64,000 bases of DNA from Edaphochlamys debaryana (lineage: Eukaryota > Chlorophyta > Chlorophyceae > Chlamydomonadales): positions 62,001 to 126,000 of the forward strand of contig JAEHOE010000177.1 in NCBI GenBank assembly GCA_016858145.1, given 5' to 3'. Shown here piece by piece: positions 24,301 to 37,066 of the stretch. A model generated the notes under the pieces. It made no database searches. It had not been told where the DNA came from and saw only the letters and a program-made list of their open reading frames with translations. How positions within the stretch are numbered: position 1 is the stretch's first letter; each line of letters opens with the position of its first letter. The position numbers and the translations under genes are program-made.

Positions 24301-27300
24301 GGGCGGACGATCCACAGCCACAGCCACAGCCCCAGACGGACCCCGAGGCTGAGCCCGAGGCGCTGCTGACTGCCCTGCTGCGGGCCGCCGTACGGCAGGT
24401 GCCCAGCGTACGAAGCCTTCGGGACCTGGCGGAGCTGGCCTGGGCCGTCGGCCGCCTCCGGGAAGCCCTGGCGCCGCCGCTGCCGCCCAGAGCGAGCGTG
24501 CCTCGCGGACACGCGGCCGCGCCGACGGCCCCGGAGCCGGAGCTGACGTCAGCACAACCCAGAGAGCAGTGGGTGCGGGGAACAGCGGAGCCGCGGAGCC
24601 CCTCTGCGCTGCGGGCGCCAGTGGTGGCATCGCCGGCGTCAGCGGCTGCGCGCCGCACCTCCACATCGCGTGGGGCACAGGCCAGACCCGTGACGGCGCC
24701 GGCAGCGGCTGCGGTGGCGGCGGTGGCGGTGTCTGACACGGCGCCGCCGCTGCCCGACTGGCTGCTCCCGGCCGACGACGAGGACGAGGAGGGCGGATGG
24801 ACGGGCAAGTCCCCCGTACGAACGGCCGCCGCCTCCCACGTCTTCCTCCTCGACCGGCCCGCCCGGCGCCCCGGGTCAACCGCCGCATCCGCAGCCGCCT
24901 CCGCCGCTGCCTCCACCTCAGCCTCCGCCACGGCGTCCGTGGATGGCGGCGAGGCCGGCGGCAGCGACAGCGGCGGTGACGGCGGCGGCGCTGACCTCCT
25001 CCCACGACAGCTGGATCCACGGATCTGCACCTCTTCAGCGGTTGCGCAAGCGAAGGCGGAGCTGGGATCGGAGGCGGAGGTGGAGGCGAGCGCGCGGCTT
25101 CAGCAGGGTGGGCACCCGCCTCGCCCCGCGGGCCGTACCCCCACGCCGCCGCTGGTGGCTGCTGGGCCGCCGCCGCCTTCGGCCACCGGGTCAGCCGCAC
25201 AGGCCGAGCCACAGCTGCAGGCGGGGACCCAGACACAGCACCCCGGCTCGCCCCCTGCCGGGCCGCACCGCGCACCGCAGCTGGTTTGGTCCCACTCTCC
25301 CGGGGCCTCTCTCGACGCTCCGGCGCAGCCCATGTCGACCCACGGCGATATCTTGCCGCCAGGAGCCCAGCCCCACCAGCGGCAACGGCAGTGGCAACCA
25401 CTGCCGCCGCCGCAACCTCCGCCGCCGCCGCCGCAGGACGTGACGGCGCAGCGCGTGGAGACGCTGGGTCGGGCGGTGCTACAGCGGTGGCAGGAGCTGT
25501 GCGAAGGTAACCGGACCGACGCAGTGGCGTCGCCGCCAGGGGCCTCGGAGCGTGGCCGCCCCCAGGCCCAGGCCCAGGCCCGGCTGCTGGTGCCCACGGA
25601 GACGGACGTCGCGGTGGCGGCGGGGGCGTTCCTGCAGCTGGGCTGGCTGCCCCCCGTCGCCACGGTGCGGCGCTGGGCGTGGCTGGCGGAGCGGCGGCCG
25701 TTCCGGTTTGGCGCGCAGGTGCGTGTGGTGGGGGCTGCGCATGAATCTAGGGAAGCGAAGGCACGCGCCTCGCAGCCGGGCTGAACCCATATAAATGCCT
25801 GTGTGTGTGCGCGTGGCGTGCGGTCTTGGCTGGGGTGGGGACTGCCGGGCGCGACGAGCGTCCGGTATAGACGGCGCCGTTGCGGGGGGTGCGACAGCTG
25901 GACAAGGTGGCCACATGACCGCAGGATGCGTCGGACGGTAGCCTGGCCTGGCTCGGACGGGTCGAGGCACTGGAACAGGACGTCAAGCATGAGAGGGAGC
26001 CCGTGGGACATAATTGCGCTGGCCAAGAGGCCCACTCCCAACGTCTGCGATCCCGCCCGTGTCCCGCCCTCCGCAGGGACTGGCCAACGTGTTGGCTCTG
26101 GCGGCCGCCGTGCCAGGGGCACACCTGCAGCTGCCCGCGCTCGCACGCCACGCCGCCGCCCAGCAAGCCGCCGCCCAGGCCCAGTCGGGGTCCACCCGGG
26201 CCCAAACGGGGCCCAGCCAGGCCCAGCGCCAGGCGGATGACGTAATGCAGGAACGGGCAGCCGAGGCGGTGTCAACTCCCGGCGCCGTGGTCCGGCGCTC
26301 TGCGCGGACTCTGGCGTCCCTCGCGAGGGCGGGCGGGGCCTTGGCGGCGCGGGGGCGGCCCCCGGCGGCCAGCAGCCGGCCACGCTCAGAGGACGCAGCT
26401 GTGAAGGCGGCGGAGGGCGGGCCTGACGAGGGCCTCGGCAGGGAGGGGGGGTCGCAGGGGGAAGGGCCCGCCGGCGCCAGCGGGCTGTGGGGCCAGGCCG
26501 TGGTTCGGCAGGCGACGGCCGCGTGGCGGGCCCTGGTCGCCATGCTCCCCCCGCTTGCTGAGGACCTCGCGAGCCGAGCCCCGTCTCCCGCCTCCACGGG
26601 CACTGCCGCTGGCGCTGCAGCTCTGGACCCCAGCGGAGGCTTCGCAGCCGAGGACTGCGTGGTGGCCGCATCCGCGGCGGCGCGCCTGGGCGTGCGCCCG
26701 ACCGCCGACGAGCTCCGCCGCCTCGCGGGGGCGCTGCTGGCGCTGCCCACCTACACGCCTCCCGTCGCGGCTCGCTCCCCTCCAAGCTCCAGCGCAGCCG
26801 CCCTGACCGCTGCCACAGCCACACCCCTACCGGGCGTCCCTGACGCCAAGGTCCTGCCGGCCGCGGTGGCGCTCGCGCGCCTCGCCCCGCGCGCCGGCCT
26901 GCTCACCCCCGGACGGGGGCAGGGGCAGGGCCAGGGGCAGGGGCGGGACGAGGCGCTGCCGCCGGCGCTGGTCCACGGCCTGGTGGTGCGGTGCACGGCG
27001 CTAGCAGCCCAGTGGCGGCTGCCCCTGCGCGACCTGGCCGCCATGGGCTGGGCGCTGGGGGTGCTGGCGGGGCCGGCTCTGGCGCCGCCGGCGCGGGGGC
27101 ACGAGGGCCAGGCCGAGGCAGAGCAGCGTGGAGCGTCGGGAGGGCTAGGCGGAGGCCGAGGCGGCCCAACGGAGGAGGAGGAGGAGGCCGCGGCGTGGCG
27201 GGGCGCTTGGGGGCGCAGCGTGGGTGCGTACGGCGGCCCCGGCGTGCGGGTCTCCGCCGAGGACCTGTGTGCGCTGGTGTCGGCGTGGGCTGCGCTCGGC

Positions 27301-27826
27301 TGGCGGCTGGAGCCCAGGGCGCAGGCGCGCGTGCTGTCCAGGTGAGGCAATCGGTGCGAGGTGCGACAACAGGCCTGGAGACCGGCGCCTTGTGTGCAAC
27401 AAATAGACAGGCCATGAGGAGGACGAGTGGTCCAATTGCCCTTTTCTTGCGCGCCGCAGCGACGCTCGCGCGCTGCTCCTGTTGTGTGGTTGCGGCGTGT
27501 GATGTGGCCATTTCCCCGTCCCACCCACTTGCAGGTTGGCCCCAGACCTGCCCTCGCTGCCCTCGCACCGCCTCGAGACCTTGGACGCCTGTCTGCGCCG
27601 CCTGGGCTGGCGCCGCCCTCCGGCCTGGGAGTCATGGCTGGCCGAGTGCCTCCGAGCGGCGGCAGCGGAGGAGGGGGCGGAGGTGGAGGAGGGAAGGGAG
27701 AGGAGGGAGGGGGCAGACGAGGAGGCGGCCGGCGTGGCAACACGCAGGCCCGGTCCGAGGCGAGGGCATGGTCGCAACGGCGCCTTTGGCATGGTCGCGG
27801 GGACCGCAGGAGGGCTCAGAGCGTGA
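21355..27826 (+). CDS. OPR/FASTK-like helical-repeat protein, probable organellar RNA factor
   Basis: Firm exons with matching phases: 22125-22967, 23187-25718, 26077-27341, 27535-27826 (TGA). An upstream exon ending at 21871 (donor CGCAGC then GTGAGTGC) fits in phase. The frame is open there from 21355 but has no ATG, so the first exon is not resolved. The known part is about 1,640 residues. Repeated helical motifs of the OPR/FAST type are visible: FSARELSNVTWALSLL, WLAAWFRASEA, GLGTVLWALATL, PLVQVAWGMARL, SLRDLAELAWAVGRL, LRDLAAMGWALGVL, AEDLCALVSAWAALGW and PPAWESWLAECL. Long Ala/Gly/Ser/Pro/Gln linkers separate them. OPR proteins are nuclear-encoded, enter chloroplasts or mitochondria and bind specific RNAs for stability, splicing or translation. 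The RNA target cannot be read from sequence. No RAP domain was recognised. Confidence 0.7.
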
Positions 27827-29461
27827 GCGGAGGGGAGGTTGCGTGTTTTGGGCTGGGCCGTCTGGTTTGGGTTTGCATGACGGTGTACACGTTCCTGAAC
27901 TTGTCATGTGTGCTGTCTGGATGGGGCCTCCGCAAGGTGCGAGGCAGAGAGTATGATACCCAAGGCTAGAGTGGGCGTCTTCGTGCGAAGAATTGTGGAC
28001 AGGCAGTCAGGTTCAGGGCAAGACGGCATAGTCCCGCAATGGAGTCCGCAGGGGTAGCAGATCAGGCGCCCGTTCGAGGGCAAAGCACGCCCGTGATACG
28101 GCTGCAGAGTGCAAGCGGGGTAGCGAGTCTAGCGACATGGCTCGCGTGGCCGGCCGTGGCTGGAGGGCGGTTGCCACACAGGAAAGAGGCAACAGGCAGA
28201 CAGGTGGCGAGGCAACTGTAGGCCGAAGGGTCTGCATGAGAGATAGGAAGTTGACCTCTTCACAGGGGGCTGCTTACCCAGAAAGAGCACAGGTCGAGCT
28301 GATTGACCCTGAGATAGCGCGTGGAGCTGTGCAGGATGAGCGCGCTGGAGCTATGTGCAGTCTACCAGTTTTCCCGGTAAGGCACAATGGCTTTGGCCAA
28401 GTTGTTGCAATATGCTGGTCCCTATTCAGGCCTTCGTATATTGTCTGCCTTGTCGTCTGTCGTCGGGTGTCGGGGGCGGGTGCGGTTGTTGCAACACTGT
28501 GCACTTCAACACACGTCCCTTTGGCCCACGGCCTGTATGCAGGTCTGAAAGGGAGTTCACGGCTGTTGCTCTTGTCCGTAAAACAACAGCAAGAAGCTGG
28601 GCAGGGTCACGCCTTGGGCCGGTGAGCGCGCCTTGTTGCACATGCAACCTTCCCCCATGACCAGCCCATGCTCAGCAGCGGAGGAGTGCACCTCGGACCC
28701 CCAGGCACGCCAGAGGTGCACACATGACGAGGTACGGTCGCAGCTGGGTTACACGCACTGAGGCTGGGCCGACTTGCACGTCAACTTAGCACATGTCACA
28801 AACCCGCGAAAGTCTTGATCAGAGCAAGGGGCGCGCAGAATCTTGACCGGTCAGAGAGTTGGCGACCGGTGCTGTGAACTTTTGTTGCCGAGCAGCCAAG
28901 TGGAAGGGCCACTGCTCATGCCCTAGATTGTGCGTACGAGCTCCCTCTAGGCTGCCCCGGCGAGGAAAGGAAACGCGCACACAGCAGCCGGCGACAGCAG
29001 CCGGCGGTACAATTTACTGCCTTTCGCGCGGCCTTGTTCTCCCGCACTCCTTCCGACTCTAGTGGTCCATTGCGAGTGACTGCTTTCGACGCATAATTGC
29101 ATCAGGTCCGGAACTTGAATCGCGCAGAGCAGAAACCGAGGGCCGCCGCACGTCACGAGTGTAAGGACCGAGTTGCGCGTAGTCTGGATGTGCCTAATGC
29201 GTGAGTGCTGTGGCTGCCTGGCGGGAATCGTCGAACCAAGTTACCATTGTAACTGTGATTGGCCAGCTCGCGCAGCTCATCGCCATACTCTGAGCCCCAT
29301 CAGCATAATAGACACTATGTGTGTTAAGGAGCATCTCCCTGCATACAAATAGCGAGGTCACCGCTCAGGTGCTGCACTGTGCCCGACCACCCGAGCAGCG
29401 CTGTTACGCTGCGTACCTCGAACGCGGCTTCAATGGACGGCCAAGCATCAGGGAAAGCATA
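27827..29461. other. Intergenic / 3' UTR, no gene recognised
   Basis: Contains the 3' UTR of the OPR-like gene and the upstream region of pseudokinase gene B. No nearby TGTAA follows the stop; one occurs only at about 29246. A short GC-rich element (ACAGCAGCCGGCG) is repeated in tandem near 28979-29005. Confidence 0.45.
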
Positions 29462-32400
29462 ATGCCGCTATGGCTGGGCTGCTTGTGCCCTGGCCGAGGG
29501 GCACCGGACGATGTCCCTGGCCCCGCACCCGCCAGCCTGGGTCCGCAGCTCGTCGGCCCACACTCGCTGAGAACTGCAACAGACGCTGGCGAGCTGCGTG
29601 GAGAGCCTCAGTTGCCCAACTCGGCGATTGCGCAACTGCTCACCAAAACGTGCATTGTGGCCGAGGTTTACCGGGGGGAGCATGAGCTTCAATACCAGGC
29701 TTGGTATGAACCACACGCCGGCCAAGTGTTGGCAGCAGCGGTTTCCATCGCGGTGTCCCCCACGCCGGTGAGCTGGTGAAGACACCCGCGCTCGGTACAC
29801 CTGCGGGAGTGCCTGCACTCCAGCGGGTAGTCCTAGCGACGTTGGGCTCCTGATGCAAAACCGTCGGGCGGAGGTTCCTTGGTGCCCGATGGCCTCATTA
29901 CCCTACCTGCTGTCCTCCCAGGACGATGCCCCGGCGCCCGCTCCGCCCAGCCACGAGAACATCGTGCAGCGCTATGCATACGCGGTGGGCACGCTTGCTG
30001 ACCTCCGCGAGTTCGTTGGCTTCACGGAAACGCCGGCCGTGGCCCCGGCGTCGGTGCACCACGGGGCCGGCCACGTCCAACCGGCCGCGTGCTCGACGGC
30101 GCACAGCCGAGAAGTTCTCGTGAACACGCTTGCCGCGCTGGCGGAACGAGGACCCTGCTTGCACGTGGTGGTGACGGAATGGTGAGGGCGCGGGCGTGCT
30201 ATCTGGGCAGGGTGATGCGTGCGGCCGCAGCCTGCCACCACCCGATCCTTCCTGACGGTTACGCCCTGTCCCCCGCTCGTGTTTCATGCACTCCAACCCC
30301 CAGGTGCGAGGGTGGCGACCTGCACTCCCACCTCCGGCGCCTCCAGCTGCAGTTCCTGCGCACCAAGCGGCCCGCGCCGATCGACGCTCTGTCACCGGCG
30401 CCACAGCCGCAGCCCTCCCCCTCCCTCGCGGCCTCCTGTGGAACGGCAGCCCCAGGCTCGGTCAGCGCTGTGCCGCTGTCAGCGTCTCGGGGCGACTTCG
30501 TGCGGCTCTCAGAGCTTTCGGCCCTGTCGCCGCCTCAGGGCCCTTCGCGCCTGGCAAGCAAACAGCTGGAATCGAGCCAACGCTCGCTCCAGCACCTGTT
30601 TGCGCGGCCGCAGAGCTTGAGGCAGGAGCAGGCAGTGGCGCAGGTCGCCGCGGTCCAGGCCGCCCTGGACGTGGCGCGGGGCGTTGCGGCGCTGCACGCC
30701 GCGGGCCTCACACACGGCCGACTGGAGCCGAGGACCGTGCTGTGCGCAACATACGCGATGGGGACAGCAGGGGGCCTGGACGCGGCGGCAGGCGCCGGCT
30801 GCGGACCGGCAGACCGGGGCGAGGTTGCGCCGACGCCTGCGGTCAGTGCTGCCACGCCCCATGCTCGCGAGCAGGATCACGCGGCGACGTCGGAGCCGCT
30901 GCCTGGGCCGCTGAGCCTTGGCACGCCGTTGGCCCAGGCGGCGCCCTCTCCAGGCATGCGCCAACGTGCATGGAGCCTCGGGGTGAGCAGTGAAGAGGAG
31001 TCGGGTGGGCGGGGGGCGTTCCCTCCTCTCTGGAGTAGAAGCACCGTCTGGGCTTGGCCATTCACCAAGCTGTCTCCCGCTGGCCCCGCCTCACAACTCC
31101 TCCTTATGTAACCCCCTCGTGTTTGCAGAATGCGGTGCTCGCGCTTCGCTGGGGCGCGCGTGACGCCACGGCCTCCGCCGGGTCTCGGGAGGACAGCGCC
31201 ACAGCTCCGCCCGGCGCCAGGCCGCGTGCTGACAGCCAGGCAGGGGCGGCAGTCCCCGACGCCCCCGACGCCCTCCCGCCCCAGTCCACACCCTTTACGG
31301 CCGCCGCGGCCGCGGCCGCGGCTGCGAGCGGCAACACGCTCTTCCTGGCGCCACGCACGGGGTTCCGGCGCTTGGGCGGCGGCAGCAGCGGGCAGCACGG
31401 GGCTGCACCTTCGGGCGGCGCCAGCACCCCCGGCAGTGGCTCCGTCGGTTCGCGCCTCCGCGGGGTGCTGTCAGGCCGCCTGTCCGCCAGCGGGCCCCGC
31501 GCCGACGCCGACCCAGCGGCGGCGGCCCTCGCTGCACCTGCTGCGCCCGCCGCCCCCGCCGGCGGGGAGCAGCTGTCGGACCGCCTCACGCATCGCACGG
31601 CAGCCACCGACGCTGACGCTGGTACGGGCACGCTCAGCACGTGGCTCACACGTGACACCGCTGCCTCGTCTGCGTGGGCTTCGTACCGCCACCACCAGCC
31701 GCCGAGCGCTGCCAGCGCCCAGGGCGGGAGCCAGCACATCTCCGACCTTTGCGCCCCCCCGGCTGCCCGCAGCGGGCGCGGCGGCGGCTTCGAGGCGCGC
31801 ATTCCCACAGCGCTCATGCAGCGGGCGCCGGTCACGCCGCCCGCGTCCGGCTTCCTGGACAAGCTACTTGAGGAGCCCGCGGGCATCACAGGCGTTCCAG
31901 CCGCCGCCGCCAGTGAGCCCCAAGCCGCCGCCGCCGCCGTCGCCGCTCCCGCGTGGGCTCCTGTGCCCAGTCCGCAAGCGCTGGTGCCGGGCGCGACACG
32001 CCCCAGAGCCGGGGCCGACGGCAAGGGCGACGGCGGCGGTGTCGGCGGCGGCGGCAGCCGCCAGGTGCTGCCGGTGCCGCCGCGGCGCTTCACGCTGAAG
32101 GTCCTGCCGCCCTGGGCCGTGCCCCTGGGGCTGCGTGGCGCACCCCATTCTGACATTGGCGATTGCGGCGCTGGCGGCGACGGAGGCAGTACCTCGGCAG
32201 TACCAGCACGCACGTCACGGCCCGTCGTGCCTACGCTTCAGAAAGGATCGGCCAATGCAGCCGCCGCCGCCGCCCCGTCCCGGGGCCTGTCATACAACAC
32301 TGCCAAGTGGCAGGCAATGGCATATGCCGCGCCGGAGGCACTTGCGGAGCTCGTTGGAACTGCGGCGGGCAACAGTGGCGCACCCGCCCCTCCCGTGGGC

Positions 32401-32883
32401 CCCGCCGCTGACGTGTACTCCCTGGGCGCGCTGCTGTGGCAGCTGGTCTCGGGCGGTCGGCCTCCGCACTACGAGCGGCACCCCGCGCAGATCCTGATGG
32501 GCCTGCTGTCCGGCGATCTGGACCTGGCCCTGGAGTGGCCCGAGGACGTGGACCCGGAGCTGGCGGAGCTGGGCAGGGCGTGCATGCGGAGGGAGCCGGA
32601 CAGCAGGCCGAGCGCGCAGGAGGTGAGGCGTGGGGCATGCTCAGGGGTCCAGGAAAGACGATGACTAGATGCGTTAATACGGTACTCGCACCTTGCGTCA
32701 GGCTAGGCACGCCGGACTACTTTAGACGGAACGGCGGCACGTGCTCTTATTGCTGAAGTTTTTGCTGCTGACACTGACGCCACCGCTGCTGCTGCTGCTC
32801 CTCAGGTCGAGGAAGCTCTTGCGGCCCTTCTGTCGCGGTTGGGACCCGAGGCGAACCCCGCCCAGGTCTTACTCGTCGCGTAA
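29462..32883 (+). CDS. Pseudokinase gene B, inverted paralogue of 12588-15515
   Basis: Five exons with consistent phases: 29462-29767, 29922-30181, 30304-30982, 31129-32622, 32806-32883; about 938 residues. The intron positions match gene A. Landmarks: HENIVQRYA, hinge VVTEWCEGGDLHSHL, LDVARGVAALHAAGLTHG, AYAAPEAL, AADVYSLGALLWQLVSGG, DSRPSAQE and a C-terminal VEEALAALLSRLG. The catalytic loop reads HGRLEPRTVLC, so the catalytic Asp, its Lys partner and the metal-binding Asn are lost. The DFG site reads TLKVLPPWAV. An Ala/Gly/Ser/Pro-rich insert of several hundred residues lies between the catalytic loop and APE region. The N-terminus MPLWLGCLCPG carries Cys residues near the end, which could be acylated (inference). 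Confidence 0.8.
30659..30747 (+). repeat. Near-identical block shared with gene A (catalytic-loop region)
   Basis: 89 bp here match the reverse complement of 14190-14278 at 88 positions. The single difference changes Ala to Thr just before HGR. Confidence 0.9.
32404..32619 (+). repeat. Near-identical block shared with gene A (C-lobe)
   Basis: 216 bp here match the reverse complement of 12750-12965 at 215 positions. The one difference is a synonymous GAC/GAT. Similarity stops sharply at both ends. Confidence 0.9.
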
Positions 32884-33476
32884 GCTCTACCATGCGGCTC
32901 GGAGAGTGCTGATATACTGACCGTGCAGCGCTTTGTTCAGCGCGTTGGGGCGCGCCGCAATCGCCTACTGCAGTGCACGCTGAGTCCCAGCGGTATGCCG
33001 GTACGCTTTAAGGGAGCGCAACCGCTGTTCGGGCATAGCATGGGAAACACTGCTATGCGCGTCAAAGCGCCCGTGATTCCAGCCAGGGAGAGAGGGCATG
33101 CCAGTGGTAAGCCGAGACGGCAACGCAAGAGGCTCCATCCACCAGAAAACTTACGAGTGATCCTTACGTGGCCCGAGGCACTAAGGGAAAGAATGGATTA
33201 GTCATGCCCTGTGCCTGTCATCCATTATCTATGAAGTACACACGGGACGGAGCAGTCGAGGGAGAGTGTTGCTGGGGCCGAATCCCTCAGGCAACGAGCC
33301 GTCGTAAAGCACTGCAATGCTAGGCTCATGTGTTGGCCTGGAATCGTGGGTCCAAGTGTTTGGGTTCCCGGGGTTGATGCACATCATGATAGTGCAAGTT
33401 TGAGGTGCAGAATGGGTATGCAGGCGGCGTGCATGCAGGAAGGGGCTGGCTGTCAGGCTGTCAGGGACAGGGCGTC

Positions 33477-33510
33477 GGGGTGGGGGTGGGGGTGGGGGGT
33501 GGATGGTGGG
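33477..33510 (+). repeat. G-run tract, possible G-quadruplex
   Basis: Five runs of three to six G separated by T, TGGAT or similar short spacers. This pattern can fold into a quadruplex. It lies in gene-poor DNA. Confidence 0.65.
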
Positions 33511-36163
33511 AAGGGCAAAGAAAGTTTACGTTCAGGTGGTCACACAATAGGGGGTTCATGAGACATTAACCGATGCCCTTTGCTTGGTCATGGGCACGAT
33601 CTGGCGTGCTGCGCCGGTTATGCTTGCTGGGCAGAGCCTAACCTTGCGGCACTGCCGGCTGTGGTGTTGCAGGGCAGCAAGTGGGTTGGGACCCTGGATG
33701 AGGGCGGAGGCGGCTTCCAAGGCGCATGCTGCCTGTGTAGGGATGTGGGAAAGCGAGATACGTTGGAGATAGTCAAGAGACCCTGTGACGCTTACCTAGG
33801 GCCGCCAGTGCGGCACTTCAGCTGGCGTGGCATACTTGGTGTGAAGCTGTGCTTTCCGGCGGCGGTGCTTGACGTCTGACTTATGTATGGGCATTGCAAA
33901 TCTATAGTACCTATTGCGATTGTTGTTGTCGCGCCCAGTGCGCTCCTTACCAGGGTTGTTAGGTTTAAGAAGGGTGCTGTGTTGTTCTCCAAGTGGCGGC
34001 AAGGGGTTGTGAGCTCTACTTGCACGCCGACCTAATTCCGTGGGGCAGCGCCAGTACTTGGGCTCGCTCGTTGCCCTGGCCGTTCCCCCGCTGATGTCCG
34101 TTGCGCGTTTGATGAGTACGTTCGTTGCAACCTTGTGAGGGCTACAAGATGCCTGCGTTTTGGAATGGGTAGGCTGGTGGGGGGTCATGGCGTTGAGGGG
34201 TCAAAGGAACAATGCTGCCAACGCATGTAGGTATTGGGGGACGTGTTTGCGTGGTAGGTGACCAAGTGTTTGGTCCAGCGGGGCGAGTGTTTGGGGACAA
34301 AAGAGCGCTTGCCGCTCCAGACAGTCTCGGGGACAACGGGGAGCGCACTCAGGGGTAGCGTGTGTTGTCCAAGGTGTGTTCAAAGTCCGGCCGCCCGCTT
34401 CCGGGCTACAGCACTTGTCGCTGCGCCACGCACCGAAGTGTGCGGAACGGGCCAAGTACGGAAAGGGCCATGCACGTGGGGAGGGCTCAATCACGGTGCG
34501 GCACGCTGCTGAGATGTGTGACCAATCAAGCTATGGTGGTGGCGTTGGAAGCTAAGCGGCTGTGCCAGTCCCCTGTGGCATGCGACGGCCGGGGTCCACA
34601 CTCACGTACCCGACGGGCTTAGCTGCTAAGCGGCGTGGACCTCGGATGTGGGGTTTGGGGGTTATGGGTGAGGGGCAAGGGTGCCCGGCGGCAGGAAAGC
34701 CGGGAAAGATGGAGCTCCAACTTCTGAGGGGTACTGTGGGGGCGCGTGACAACCAGTGTGAGCGCATGCAAGTCCATGGTTGCGGTGTTGTGAGGTCCCC
34801 TACAGTGTATGCGGCCTGCGGAATTCTGTTGTGCTTCCAGGATGTTCCGCGAGGCTTTGCTTGCGTGCTCTTGCCCCGTTCAGGGTCCTCGGCCTAAAGG
34901 GTCACTGGGCTCGAACCAAGTCGCCTTGTAAGATTGCGAAACGGCATGCCGTGCCTCGGCGTCCCCCGCCTTCGTGTTCTCTAGCCCAGAAGGACAGCAT
35001 AGTCCTCTTGCTGGACCGGTTACCGGTGCACGCCATGAAGCGTCAGCCAGGCGGCAAGAACGTGATGCATATGGCGAGCTGGTCGTGTCTGAGGCTTAAC
35101 TTGGTGTGTCCCACCTGGCCCTAGCGGTTTGCCTGCCCGTGTGGCGTGTGCCACTCACACGATGGGGCAAAGGAGCAAGGGAGCAACCGATGGTCCATCC
35201 GTGTTGCGTGCACCACCCGTACCTAACGCAGCTCCTTACACCCAGCATGAGGCTTGCTCTGATGGGCTTGACAAGCAGGAAGTTACATAAGTCCAGGGCT
35301 AAGTCCCCCCCAAAAGCCATGTGATACTCTGCACCTGGGCCCCTCCAGTGGCGAAATAATGTTGGGCATGGCAACTCTGACATCAACCACACCCCCGGCC
35401 GGCCTCATGCCGTGTCCATGTTCTGCCATGACAATGCTAGCTAGCGGCCCCTGGGTGGCCTCAGCAACACCGCCTCCCCTAGCCCCCTCTCCCGCACCCG
35501 TCACTCTGAGTGCCTCTTGCACCCTCAGCCTCGCCCACGGGGGTGGCCATCCATGGGAGATAGATAATCTAGTATCCAACGTCAGCGGGGCTCGAGAAAG
35601 ATGCCGTAGAGCCCAGACTCCTAGCGTTGTTGCGACAACAAACCCATGTGCGCCCCAGCGCAACAAGGCACTCATTCATCTGATGGCTCCCGGTCTTGCA
35701 CTTGCATTGAAAGGTCCTTTAACGTCAGCAGTCAAGGCATAAGGAAAGAGATGGATGATGGCAGACGTGTTTGTCCCACGCAGACAACTAACAGCACGAA
35801 CCCCAACTGAACGCCGGCCCCAGCTTGCTTGTGCAACCATTATCTGAAGGCCGCGTGCGATCACTATCAGCCCTGTTCAGGTGCCAGACCCCGACCGCCG
35901 CTCACACACGCCTCTGGGTACTCGGGGCACCTCATCGTCGTCTTAACGCCAGACCAGATGCAAAGCCCGTGACCCCACGGTTGATTGTTTCTCAACCGGC
36001 CGCCGCACACAAGGCCATCACGGCGGCATGCTGCTGCCAACACGTCTCCAGCGGTAGAACAGGCACGCACAATGCCTCCCTTGCAAGTCGGGAGCTTCAT
36101 GACATGCGTGACAACCTGTGACCAGCGCATGGCATGCTCAGGGCTCGGCCCTTTTCCTGCCTT

Positions 36164-36181
36164 CGGGCAGCCACCCTTGTC
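36164..36181 (+). repeat. Dispersed 18-mer, copy 2 of 3
   Basis: Identical to 11970-11987 and 45986-46003. With the copy at 45986 it also shares the bases just upstream (CCTT) and a nearby CTCAG...CCCTTTtCC pattern. Confidence 0.7.
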
Positions 36182-37061
36182 TAGGGCCCCGCGACACGGC
36201 TCGGCCCCGTGGTGGTCTCATGGATGCAACAGCACGCCACGGTAACGTATAGCATGCTTTCATGGACCCAACCATAGCAGCCGGCAGGACGGGCAGGTGG
36301 CCTTAGGAAAGGGGTACATTCAAGTGATGTCTCATGGTCTACAATTCTGCACTTGCATGGGTTTGAATGAAGCAATAATCACCGCCAGACGCCGCAGACG
36401 GCCCAGCAGCAGAAGTTCGTCTCGGGACAGCAGGCATCAGGAAGAACGCTCCGTAGCAATCAGAAATAGCCCCTTACTTATTCATAGTCCATTTTACTTA
36501 AGTGCAAAGTCTGCCGCAACCCCCCGCACGGGCAAGACCAGGCGCTAGAGGTCTGGCTCGCCCGCTTCCCACCCCGAGTAGCCACTCAGGGCGACAGGCT
36601 GATGTTTTGGAAAAGCAACGATGGCCTCCGTAAACCAGTCATGGCCGTGCCGGCAAGTAGGGCAAGGCAACCACACGACGCTGGCAAACCCTCACTAAAG
36701 GCAGGGGTCGGTCCCGGGAACCGTGAGACCTCTCCATCATGCGCTGAGATCAAGTACGCTATGTTCTCAAGCATCAGTACCAAGGACAGAGAAAAGGGCC
36801 GAGCTCACACCGCCGAATACCGTACACAAACACGACACAAGGTACCAGCGTCGCCCCGCTCAGCCCTGCATGGGCGGAGCTACGACATGCGTTTGTGAGC
36901 CAGGGCTCGCCCACCTGAAGTGTCTGAAACACAAACCCTTCCAACCCCTTGCTTGCCATTGTAACAGAGTACCCTGCAGGTGTTCAAGCACGCACTTCCC
37001 TGAACGGCCAACCTGAAGCCCGCCGTTTCGAGACAGTGTTTTGGCTCTGCGCGCAGCTTGC

Positions 37062-37066
37062 TTACA
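37062..37066 (-). terminator. TGTAA poly(A) signal for the receptor-like kinase
   Basis: TTACA on the plus strand, about 180 bases beyond the stop at 37244-37246 of the leftward gene. Confidence 0.55.

Noticed and set aside
25100..26824. 574-codon minus-strand ORF across the OPR-like gene
   Set aside because: Low-complexity Arg/Pro/Gly frame opposite exons with OPR motifs; crosses a well-supported intron.
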